A stretch of DNA of 19,576 nucleotides from Nitrospira sp. (GTDB lineage: Bacteria; UBA9089; CG2-30-40-21; SBAY01): the NCBI GenBank assembly GCA_005239945.1, contig SBAY01000285.1, positions 1 through 19,576 on the forward strand, written 5' to 3'. Shown here one piece after another: positions 6,623-13,340 of this stretch. The notes below the pieces were generated by a model. The model worked only from the letters and a program-made list of their open reading frames with translations. It was not told the DNA's origin and made no database searches. Every line of letters begins with the position of its first letter. The stretch's first letter is position 1. The position numbers and the translations under genes are program-made.

Positions 6623-7129
6623 TTATTTGATACTACCTAACTTCTCAAGCTCTGGGTATTTCTGCAGCAGGCGTTTAATATCAAGTAAGTCTTTATCTCT
6701 CTTCAACTCATCACGCGTCTTGTCATGGTAAGCCCAGAGCTTACCTCTCAAGAGGTCTTCTTTTTGAGCTATCTTCATTTCGTATCCAAGCACCTTATGT
6801 GATTTTGCTCGACTTATAAACTCCTGATATCGTTCATCTCGTTGTAGTTGTATTTTTACACTCGATGCCTTGTGTGTAATTTCCCAGGTATGCGGATGTG
6901 ACTTTATCTTGAATCCTTTCCCTTTCAGTTCCTCTTTTAAACCCTCTATTCGCTCTGTTACGACAGCACAATCAAAATCCAGAGTTACCATAGGCTCACA
7001 GTATGCGTTAACAGCTATACCTCCTATTACGCAGTAGGGTATTTGTCCTGTGTGCAGTATCTGCAAAAATTCACCGATTAAGTCTCTTTTAGAATTAGTA
7101 ACTCTATTATAAAACTCTTGTTGTGTCAT
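6623..7129 (-). CDS. Third AbiEii-related small nucleotidyltransferase
   Basis: A 168-residue protein with the same fold signature as its neighbours: YCVIGGIAVNAYCEPMVTLD then FDCAVV, giving Gly36-Gly37 and Asp51/Asp53. A conserved EDLLRGKLWAYHDKTRDELKR-like segment near residues 125-145 and a closing DLLDIKRLL helix match the C-terminal part of the family, where a K...D..D pattern is usual. No dedicated small partner precedes it; the gene before it is the cyclase (43 bases away). It lies 19 bases ahead of the 67-residue gene, so all these genes are probably cotranscribed. Confidence 0.75.
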   Translation of the reverse strand: MTQQEFYNRVTNSKRDLIGEFLQILHTGQIPYCVIGGIAVNAYCEPMVTLDFDCAVVTERIEGLKEELKGKGFKIKSHPHTWEITHKASSVKIQLQRDERYQEFISRAKSHKVLGYEMKIAQKEDLLRGKLWAYHDKTRDELKRDKDLLDIKRLLQKYPELEKLGSIK

Positions 7130-7172
7130 CTTGTCCTTTTTTCATTGAACTGGGTATAGGGTTATGTTGTCC

Positions 7173-7994
7173 TTACCCTATGATTGCCACCGCCCTTACC
7201 CAGCCAGCCCCTGCCTTCTCTATATTTATCGGAAAGCAGGCAACTTTAAATCCATAGGCTTGCGGTATCTTATCCAGATTTGCCATCTTCTCGATATGGC
7301 AATATTCCTTCTCTCTTCCAACAAAATGGGCAGGCCAGAGGTATTTTTTATCCCTTGTTTTGATGTAATCATCAAACATTACCGGCCAGCCGCGGTCAAA
7401 TCCAAAGGTATCGATGCCGATTATTTTTATCCCTTGCGAAATCAACCATAAAGTCGCCTCTTTCGACATACCTGGATGATTCAGGTATTGTTTGCTATCG
7501 GCAAATTTATCCCAACCGGTCATAATCAGGACAATATCGTTTGGTTTAATCCGGTAATTAATCCCTTCTACGGCGGTTTTTATCTCCTCTACGGTAATAA
7601 CTTCACCTGCCTTTTTATGTCTTAAATCCAGCCGGACACCATCGTGATAGCACCACTCAAGTGGAATTTCACCAATCGTTTTTGCTGGTTTATCTTCTGA
7701 TGTAGGGCCAAAATGCCATGGTGCATCAAGATGAGTTCCTGCATGGGTATCGGTTTTAATCTCCTCTAAGGCAATGCCGAGTTTACCAGGGAAATCCTTA
7801 GTCGTTATACGATATGTGCCTGATAAATACAGAATAAAATTCTTCAGGTGCGAGACAAGTGAGTTTCCTTTACAGAGCAACGCCCCTAATCCAAGTAGTA
7901 ACGCACCCTTTTTATGGTTGATATACTTAATTTTTGGTGGGTCAGGTTCTGGTCCATATCCTTTTAATGGAAGACTTAAATCAATTATCTGCAT
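7173..7994 (-). CDS. Cyclase family protein (kynurenine formamidase-like metal hydrolase)
   Basis: About 273 residues from the internal ATG at 7994, chosen because family members begin in this way (MQIIDLSLPL) and a GGGG site lies about 9 bases upstream. The metal-binding signature THAGTHLDAPWHF (His84, His88, Asp90, His94) is complete, and GIDTFGFDRG is the usual later motif. Family members hydrolyse amides or lactones; kynurenine formamidase is the best-known example. No tryptophan degradation genes are nearby, so the substrate is open. The reading frame continues upstream without a stop into hicA, so a 352-residue HicA-cyclase fusion is also possible. Confidence 0.8.
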   Translation of the reverse strand: MQIIDLSLPLKGYGPEPDPPKIKYINHKKGALLLGLGALLCKGNSLVSHLKNFILYLSGTYRITTKDFPGKLGIALEEIKTDTHAGTHLDAPWHFGPTSEDKPAKTIGEIPLEWCYHDGVRLDLRHKKAGEVITVEEIKTAVEGINYRIKPNDIVLIMTGWDKFADSKQYLNHPGMSKEATLWLISQGIKIIGIDTFGFDRGWPVMFDDYIKTRDKKYLWPAHFVGREKEYCHIEKMANLDKIPQAYGFKVACFPINIEKAGAGWVRAVAIIG

Positions 7995-8231
7995 CTTATT
8001 TTCCCCTTCATAAAAATAATTGCGATTCAGATACTGGGTATCAGACCCCCCTCGTTTCAAAAAGAAAATTTGCAGTCCTTTCTTCAAAGTTTTCCCTTTA
8101 TGGACAGGTATTGAAAGATTATAAGGTAGCCCTTCTTTTTTCATAATATAATGACTTCCACTAATACGGAGTAAATACCAACCGTGTTTCTTGAGTAATT
8201 CTACCATTTCTTCGCCGGTGAGGGCTTTCAT
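7995..8231 (-). CDS. HicA-like toxin lacking its own stop codon (fused in frame to the cyclase)
   Basis: Residues 1-52 match the HicA mRNA interferase: start MKALTGEEMVELLKKHGWYL, then GSHYIM with catalytic His27, and the strand YNLSIPVHKGKTLKKGL. After residue 53 the expected HicA C-terminal helix is missing. It is replaced by about 26 residues with no HicA character, which lead directly to the cyclase Met at residue 80. So hicA has lost its 3' end by deletion or frameshift and reads into the next gene. The start overlaps the hicB stop by four bases. It may be inactive, or active as a fusion. Confidence 0.7.
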
Positions 8232-8428
8232 AAAACTAACTCCATTATTTGGGCATTCTTTTCAATTTTCATTTTTTCATTGATTCCAAGTATTCCTAAT
8301 ATAGCCTCTTTAAGATTTTGTCTAACCTCTTCTATCGTTTCTCCCTGGGTTGCACATCCTGGTAATACTGGAACTTCAGCCCAATACCCACCTTCTTCTG
8401 CTGGATGTAAAATAGCTTTAAACTTCAT
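8228..8428 (-). CDS. HicB-like antitoxin
   Basis: A 66-residue protein with the partial RNase H-like fold of HicB: FKAILHPAEEGGYWAEVPVL, then the characteristic PGCATQGETIEEVRQNLKEAI. No C-terminal ribbon-helix-helix is present, as in the short HicB class. The ATG has a GGAGG site. It precedes hicA with an ATGA overlap, as in many hicBA operons. Its role would be to bind and mask HicA and perhaps to autoregulate the operon. Confidence 0.85.
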   Translation of the reverse strand: MKFKAILHPAEEGGYWAEVPVLPGCATQGETIEEVRQNLKEAILGILGINEKMKIEKNAQIMELVL

Positions 8429-8492
8429 TTTTAATCTTCCTCCAATTTATACTGTCATTCAGACTATAATCTATTTATTGAATTCCTACAGA

Positions 8493-9812
8493 CTAAAACT
8501 GCCGACTTGCGGCGATATGGGCAGAGGTGCATTTTCTCTCGTATTTTACTCCATCTGCCGTTCTATCAGCATCGTTGTGCTGAATGCCCATATCAATTTG
8601 CCAATCGCCCTTGATATATCCTGCCCCTATGGTATACCATTCTCGGTCTATATCGATAAGGTTAGTCAGACTAACTGCCTTATCCGGAACTGGCGATGGG
8701 TCGGTAAAGAACCCGGCGCGTAGTTTCCAGGCATCATTAACTGTCCATTCAGCACCAAGACGAATCTTGTTGACATCTTTCCAACCTAAGGATTCATTTT
8801 TATTTTTAAGAAAGGTACCCTGTTGGCTATAAGTAACTTCTTTCTTTTGTTTACTCCAGTCTGTGCGATTCAAATCAGCGGTAAGAACAAGATCAGTCTT
8901 AAGTCTGTAGGCAATACCAAGGGCATAAGTAGTTGGGACTTGCTGTTTCAGGTTAAAATCCGCTGCTTCTTTACTCACTGCCCAGTTAGGAGGAAGTCCT
9001 GCTATAAATGGGTAGCTTGTTTTAGCATCCCCTTTTATACTAACTTTGCTCCCACTACGATACACAAAACCCAGGCTACATTTTTCATTTGGCAAGACAT
9101 ACAGAAGTCCCACTACCCCTTCAAAATCCCTACCATCTCCCTTCATCTCCATGTTGTAAGTATAGGTACCCGTAATCTTTGTCGCCTTCTTCTCCGCTTC
9201 CCAATTAAGTAGATTAATCCCACATCCCATTGACAAATTTGAGGTAATCTTCTTGGCTGCGGTTATGGCCAGAATTTTCTCATAAGACTCAACTTTATAG
9301 GTAGCCGTTACCCCTTGTTTACTATCTTCCCAGTCCGAGGAATAACCCATAGGCACATAAATTGCCCCGCCGATGGTAAATCCTCTAAATTGTGTATAGC
9401 CCGCAAGGGTAGGTAAATAAACAGTGGATTCCACATCTTTTTTATTGAAACTGTCAGGCTCGGGTCCTGTATATTGAGGAAGTTGAAAGAAGATATCCCC
9501 TTGGTCAGAATTCATATTAATTTGAGGTCCTGGCATAACAATACTGGGATTCGCCACAGAATTTCCATCGCTTGCCTCCGCCGGCACATAATCCAGACTA
9601 AACCCAAACCCTTTTCCTTCAAGTTGAGTCAAGCCAGCCGGATTCCAAATAACCGCTGACCAGTCATTAGCTAAACCGACAAATGCCCCACCCATAGTCA
9701 ATGGTCGCACACAAACCCCGGGTCCCTCATACGCCGCACCAAATCCTTCCTTCACACATCCAAAACAGAAAATGCTCATAACCACAATACTAACCACATA
9801 TTTCTTCAACAT
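8493..9812 (-). CDS. FadL/OmpP1/TodX-family outer membrane transport protein
   Basis: A 439-residue protein with a signal peptide (basic MLKK, hydrophobic core to about residue 19). Cleavage is probably after GFGA (about residue 26); Cys19 makes a lipoprotein signal a weaker option. The mature N-terminus has the family hallmarks RPLTMGGAFVGLANDWSAVIWNPAGL. The remainder is alternating amphipathic strands of a beta-barrel ending in Phe, the usual signal for insertion by the Bam machinery. FadL-type channels take up long-chain fatty acids or other hydrophobic compounds. The ATG follows the galT stop by one base, with an AGGAGG site inside galT, so the two genes are coupled. Confidence 0.85.
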   Translation of the reverse strand: MLKKYVVSIVVMSIFCFGCVKEGFGAAYEGPGVCVRPLTMGGAFVGLANDWSAVIWNPAGLTQLEGKGFGFSLDYVPAEASDGNSVANPSIVMPGPQINMNSDQGDIFFQLPQYTGPEPDSFNKKDVESTVYLPTLAGYTQFRGFTIGGAIYVPMGYSSDWEDSKQGVTATYKVESYEKILAITAAKKITSNLSMGCGINLLNWEAEKKATKITGTYTYNMEMKGDGRDFEGVVGLLYVLPNEKCSLGFVYRSGSKVSIKGDAKTSYPFIAGLPPNWAVSKEAADFNLKQQVPTTYALGIAYRLKTDLVLTADLNRTDWSKQKKEVTYSQQGTFLKNKNESLGWKDVNKIRLGAEWTVNDAWKLRAGFFTDPSPVPDKAVSLTNLIDIDREWYTIGAGYIKGDWQIDMGIQHNDADRTADGVKYERKCTSAHIAASRQF

Positions 9813-9813
9813 A

Positions 9814-10827
9814 CTAATTTACCTCCTTTTCTCTTAAATATTTTGCCGCCTCCTCTGGTGGAGTAGGATTAATAAAAATACCTGAGCCCCACTCAAATCC
9901 AGCGATATCGGTCAATCTCGGAATCAATTCAAAATGCCAGTGATAGTGTTTAAGTTGGTTGGCATCCATTTTGCAGGGTGCCGTATGAAGCATATAATTA
10001 AAAGGTGGATTATTAAGTGTCTTATTTATTTTTTTAAGCAGACCGCCTAATATCTCGGCTAAAGCCGTCACTTCATGCCTGGTAATATCAGGGAATGTCG
10101 AGTCGTGCACCTTAGGTAAAATCCAGCATTCAAAAGGAAATCGCGAAGCAAAAGGTGACAGGGCAATAAAATCCCCATTTTCCATAATTACCCGCTCGTT
10201 AGACTCCTTTTCCTCTCGAATAATATCACAGAAAACACACCTGTCTTTATATTTAAAATACTGGAGTGCTCCATCCATTTCCTCACGCACATTTGAAGGA
10301 ACAATCGGGGTAGCAATCAACTGTGAATGAGGGTGTTCTAAAGACGCCCCAGCTTCTACACCATGATTTTTGAAAATAAGTATATATTCAAATCTCGGGT
10401 CACGGTTTAAATCAATTGACCTATCCCGATATGCCCAGAGGATTTCTTCTACCCTTCCTCTTTCAAAAGAATTAAAATCTAACTCGTGTTCCGGTGTTTC
10501 TATAATTACCTCATGTGCACCCGTGCCACTTACGGTATCAAACATACCGAGCCCTTTTTTTTCTAATGCCCCTTCTATTTGTAAGGCAGGATATTTATTC
10601 GGCACTACCCGTAACCACCAACCAGGGGTATCAGGTAAAGTTCCTTGTTTACGGTAAGATAAAATTTCAGGTGGTGTCTTTGACTCGTTACCTTCACAAA
10701 ATGGGCAGGACCCCTTATCTTTTTTTTCTTTATCACCTTTTGCTTTAAAATCAGACGGTCTTTTAGCCCGTTCAGTAGCAACAATTACCCAACGGTTACT
10801 CACCGGATCCTTGCGTAATTCTGGCAT
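9814..10827 (-). CDS. galT: Galactose-1-phosphate uridylyltransferase
   Basis: A 337-residue HIT-superfamily enzyme that exchanges UMP between UDP-glucose and galactose-1-phosphate in the Leloir pathway. The catalytic motif EHPHSQ (His165, His167, Gln169) is intact; His167 would carry the UMP. Metal-site cysteines CPFC (41, 44) and a second CVFC pair (197, 200) are present, as is HYHWHFEL near residue 300. The start RKDPVSNRWVIVATERAKRP is typical. The UDPGP-family uridylyltransferase at 13341 would supply UDP-glucose. The gene lies behind a strong promoter and a PIN remnant. Confidence 0.92.
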   Translation of the reverse strand: MPELRKDPVSNRWVIVATERAKRPSDFKAKGDKEKKDKGSCPFCEGNESKTPPEILSYRKQGTLPDTPGWWLRVVPNKYPALQIEGALEKKGLGMFDTVSGTGAHEVIIETPEHELDFNSFERGRVEEILWAYRDRSIDLNRDPRFEYILIFKNHGVEAGASLEHPHSQLIATPIVPSNVREEMDGALQYFKYKDRCVFCDIIREEKESNERVIMENGDFIALSPFASRFPFECWILPKVHDSTFPDITRHEVTALAEILGGLLKKINKTLNNPPFNYMLHTAPCKMDANQLKHYHWHFELIPRLTDIAGFEWGSGIFINPTPPEEAAKYLREKEVN

Positions 10828-10839
10828 TCTATTCCTCCT

Positions 10840-10950
10840 TTACAACGAATTTAAATTAATAGGCGTGATTACTTCTACTTTAGGGAAATATTTCATAAAA
10901 TCCTTTGGATTTATAGTTAATATTTTTCCTGAATAAAATTCTGCACTTGA
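10840..10950 (-). pseudogene. Remnant of a PIN-domain (VapC-like) toxin gene
   Basis: This short open stretch encodes about 36 residues ending at a TAA just before galT. The part GKILTINPKDFMKYFPKVEV resembles the last strand-helix-strand of PIN-domain nucleases (typically a T-x-N-x-x-D-F then I-x-V-x-T-P pattern). An in-frame stop lies immediately upstream, and no start or catalytic acidic N-terminus is present. It is therefore a C-terminal fragment. The identification rests on a short pattern and is tentative. Confidence 0.4.
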
Positions 10951-10974
10951 TTACTCTCTCTCCCTTTAACAAAC

Positions 10975-11003
10975 ATTGTATCACAAATTATTATTAATGT
11001 CAA
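10975..11003 (-). promoter_or_regulatory. Sigma-70-type promoter for galT and the porin gene
   Basis: On the minus strand TTGACA (10998-11003), a 17-base spacer and TACAAT (10975-10980) match the vegetative consensus at 11 of 12 positions. Transcription would start near 10968 and run through the PIN remnant into galT. Confidence 0.75.
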
Positions 11004-11014
11004 CATTTTTTCCC

Positions 11015-11043
11015 TTGCTTTTCTGGATATTTTATATTATAAT
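11015..11043 (+). promoter_or_regulatory. Candidate promoter for the HD-GYP gene
   Basis: On the plus strand TTGCTT (11015-11020), a 17-base spacer and a perfect TATAAT (11038-11043). It is divergent from the galT promoter about 12 bases away, so the two regions could interfere or be coregulated. The repeat at 11049-11131 would lie in the leader of the transcript. Confidence 0.55.
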
Positions 11044-11048
11044 TTATA

Positions 11049-11131
11049 GGTAGATAGGCTGAAGGGAGGAAGACTGAAGGGAGAAAGGATAGACAGTTCA
11101 TTAGCCTTCAGCCTAACAGCCTTCAGCCTTC
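11049..11131. repeat. Inverted repeat of GGCTGAAGG words in the HD-GYP leader
   Basis: The left half contains taggctgaagg and agactgaagg. The right half contains ccttcagcct twice. Arms pair over more than 10 bases each with alternatives, so several hairpins are possible in the mRNA leader. The first bases (ggtagatag) also open the repeat at 14609. With 10828-11048 (PIN remnant and two promoters) this accounts for the gene-free stretch here. Confidence 0.6.
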
Positions 11132-11151
11132 CTGAAATAGGTGATTGATAT

Positions 11152-12132
11152 ATGCCAGGTAAAGGAATTATTTATAAAGGGCCTCTGCCTAAGGAAGAAA
11201 GTCCAAAGGCTAAAAAGATAAAGACATTAATCGAAGAAATACCTCAAACCATTCCGCAACAAACCCAAAAAGAGGTATTAAAAACCGTAGAACATATTAT
11301 TAGCAATATCCGAATAGGCAAGGCTATCGAAGAAGAACCGTTAAAAAATGTTATAAAGCAGATGGTAGAAGAGGTTATTTCTAATCAAGAGGCGATGTTA
11401 AACTTAATAAAAATCAAATCCCACGATAAATATACCTTTGCCCATTCGACTAATGTTTGTGCCTTAGCGATTTTGCTCGGAATAAAGCGTAACTTTAATA
11501 AGGCTGAGATTGAAGAGATGGCTATAGGTGGGATGCTCCATGATATAGGTAAGGTAAAAATTAGTGAAGATATCCTCCTTAAACCTAATAAATTAACTAT
11601 AAAGGAATATGAAGAGATAAGGAAACACCCTCTTTATGGGTATGAGATTTTAAATGAGAGTAATCTATCCGAGTTGCCAAAATTAATTGCCGTTCAACAT
11701 CATGAACGCATTCATAGGCGGGGTTATCCTCAAGGGTTATCCGGAGATAAGATTCATCCCCTGTCCAGGTTAGTTGCCTTAGTCAATCTGTATGATTCAT
11801 TAACCACGGATAAACCCTATCGCAGTAAATTTTTACCTCACGATGCCATGCGACTTATTATCAGCCAATCAGGAAATGATTTTCCCATAGAGGATGTAAA
11901 GAAATTTGTCGAGGATATGTCTATTTACCCAATGGGCAGTTTTGTCCGCCTTAATACCGGGGAGACTGGTGTTGTTACAAGAATAAACAGGTATGCGGTC
12001 ATCAGGCCATGGGTGAAGATACTACTTAATGCCAAAAGGGAAATTTTGTATAAACCTATTGAGGTAAATTTAGTTAAGGATAAAGAGCGGTTTATTGTCA
12101 ATTGTGTAGGAGAAGAGGTGCTGTTTGAATGA
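11152..12132 (+). CDS. HD-GYP domain phosphodiesterase (cyclic di-GMP type)
   Basis: A 326-residue protein. About 85 N-terminal residues form a helical region of unknown role. The HD-GYP domain follows: His98, HDIGK (130-134), a second His cluster HHE (183-185), GYP (191-193) and Asp215 (NLYDSLTTDKPYR). The usual D-G before GYP is changed (HHERIHRRGYP), a modest deviation; metal ligands look complete. About 75 C-terminal residues (from about 245) look beta-rich, with a TGETGVVTRIN stretch often seen after such domains. It probably hydrolyses cyclic di-GMP in the cytoplasm. The gene overlaps the next one by four bases (ATGA). Confidence 0.88.
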   Translation: MPGKGIIYKGPLPKEESPKAKKIKTLIEEIPQTIPQQTQKEVLKTVEHIISNIRIGKAIEEEPLKNVIKQMVEEVISNQEAMLNLIKIKSHDKYTFAHSTNVCALAILLGIKRNFNKAEIEEMAIGGMLHDIGKVKISEDILLKPNKLTIKEYEEIRKHPLYGYEILNESNLSELPKLIAVQHHERIHRRGYPQGLSGDKIHPLSRLVALVNLYDSLTTDKPYRSKFLPHDAMRLIISQSGNDFPIEDVKKFVEDMSIYPMGSFVRLNTGETGVVTRINRYAVIRPWVKILLNAKREILYKPIEVNLVKDKERFIVNCVGEEVLFE

Positions 12133-12770
12133 AATTAATTTTAGTTCGTCATGCGGAGTCAACCTGGAATAAATCAAATCGGGTGCAGGGAATAAAAAAT
12201 CCAAAATTAAGCAATAAGGGACGCAGGCAATCCCAATTATTAGCTGAGAAATTTAATGGAATGAAATTCGATGCGGTTTATAGTAGTCCTTTAAAAAGGG
12301 CTTATGACACCGCTAAGATATTGGTAAAGAATATGTCCTATAAGACCTATAAGACTTATATTTCTACTGTGGAAGACCTGCAAGAGATTAAATTAGGGGT
12401 CTGGGAAGGTATGACCATAAACCAGGTGCGTCAGAAGTATAAAGAATTATATGCTCAATGGTATCAAAAACCAGTAGAGGTGAAGATACCAGGGGCAGAG
12501 ACCGTTTTGGAATTTAGGGACCGGGTAGTAAATGTGCTTGATGGAATCAGGGCAAAACATCCGGACCAGGAAGTGCTTGTCGTTACCCATGGCGGGGTGA
12601 TAACCCTTTATCTGGCGCATTTATTAGAGATGGATTTGAACCGCCTCTGGTCAATCTCACTTAAAAATGCCGCTGTTACCATCATAAGTTTTTGTGAAAA
12701 TTTCCCTTGTGTTTTAGTCTTTAACGATACCTGCCATCTGGAGTTTGATAAAAATTTAGTGACATGGTAA
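12129..12770 (+). CDS. Histidine phosphatase (phosphoglycerate mutase-like)
   Basis: A 213-residue enzyme of the histidine phosphatase superfamily. LILVRHAEST gives catalytic Arg7-His8. YSSPLKRAYDTA supplies a phosphate-binding Arg (57), Glu86 in LQEIKLGVWEG is the general acid, and VTHGGV supplies His154. Family members include cofactor-dependent phosphoglycerate mutase, alpha-ribazole phosphatase and broad-range phosphatases; the length and L-G-x-W-E-G motif fit the phosphatase/CobC-GpmB branch. No cobalamin genes are visible. It is translationally coupled to the HD-GYP gene. Confidence 0.85.
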   Translation: MKLILVRHAESTWNKSNRVQGIKNPKLSNKGRRQSQLLAEKFNGMKFDAVYSSPLKRAYDTAKILVKNMSYKTYKTYISTVEDLQEIKLGVWEGMTINQVRQKYKELYAQWYQKPVEVKIPGAETVLEFRDRVVNVLDGIRAKHPDQEVLVVTHGGVITLYLAHLLEMDLNRLWSISLKNAAVTIISFCENFPCVLVFNDTCHLEFDKNLVTW

Positions 12771-12905
12771 AGCAAAGGTGGTAATTCAATATGGGTCTCA
12801 AGCAATTGAGCAAAAATGAAAAATTGGCAGTTGGAAAGCCAATCTTATGAGTGGCTCTTATGAACCATGAGAGCTGAGAGGAAGAAAATAGGAGGTGAAC
12901 GAATC

Positions 12906-13109
12906 ATGTTGAGGCATTTTACATTAGAATATTGGATAGACGACAATTGGTATGTCGGTAGATTGAAAGAAGTCCCAGGTGTGTTTAGTCAGGGTGAATC
13001 TTTGCAGGAATTGGAAGAGAATATTCAAGATGCTTATCATTTAATGATTGAAGATAAAATTTTGCCTATTGGTAAAATTCAAACAAAGGAATTGGAGATG
13101 CAAGTGTGA
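12906..13109 (+). CDS. HicB-like antitoxin (second hicBA module)
   Basis: A 67-residue protein from the ATG at 12906, preferred over one 13 codons upstream because GGAGGTG lies about 9 bases ahead of it. LRHFTLEYWIDDNWYVGRLK then PGVFSQGESLQELEENIQDAY is the HicB partial RNase H-like core. The last codons overlap the GTG start of hicA (GTGA). This module is transcribed on the plus strand, opposite to the first hicBA. Confidence 0.82.
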   Translation: MLRHFTLEYWIDDNWYVGRLKEVPGVFSQGESLQELEENIQDAYHLMIEDKILPIGKIQTKELEMQV

Positions 13110-13285
13110 AACGGACTGCACTTATTAGAGAATTGGTAAATGGAGGATGCTATTTGAGGCGTCACGGCAAAAAACATGACATCTATGTAAATCCTAAAGA
13201 TGGAAGGAAAGCTCCAATCCCTCGTCATTCTGAAATCAAAGAGAGTCTTTGCGAATTGATCAAAAGACAACTTGGGCTCAAGTGA
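13106..13285 (+). CDS. HicA-like mRNA interferase toxin, GTG start
   Basis: A complete 59-residue HicA. It begins at GTG 13106 (VKRTALIRELVNGGCYLRRH), has the catalytic GKKHDIY stretch (His24), and ends with the typical PRHSEIKESLCELIKRQLGL. It is a double-stranded-RNA-binding-fold toxin that cleaves mRNA and is held by HicB. The GTG start and small size make it easy to miss. Unlike the hicA at 7995-8231 it has an intact C-terminus and its own stop. Its 3' end is followed by 55 bases before the next chosen start. Confidence 0.85.
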   Translation: MKRTALIRELVNGGCYLRRHGKKHDIYVNPKDGRKAPIPRHSEIKESLCELIKRQLGLK

Positions 13286-13340
13286 TTTCTTTGAAGGTTT
13301 GAACCCAAAAATATCCCAAAACTTGATTGGAGGAACGGCT

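Noticed and set aside
8280..9212. Plus-strand open frames opposite the porin and hicB genes
   Set aside because: They have no recognisable domains, and the minus-strand genes are clear by family motifs and coupling.
13272..13340. TTG at 13272 as the start of the uridylyltransferase
   Set aside because: It would overlap hicA and lacks a good ribosome site; GTG 13341 has GGAGG at 7 bases.
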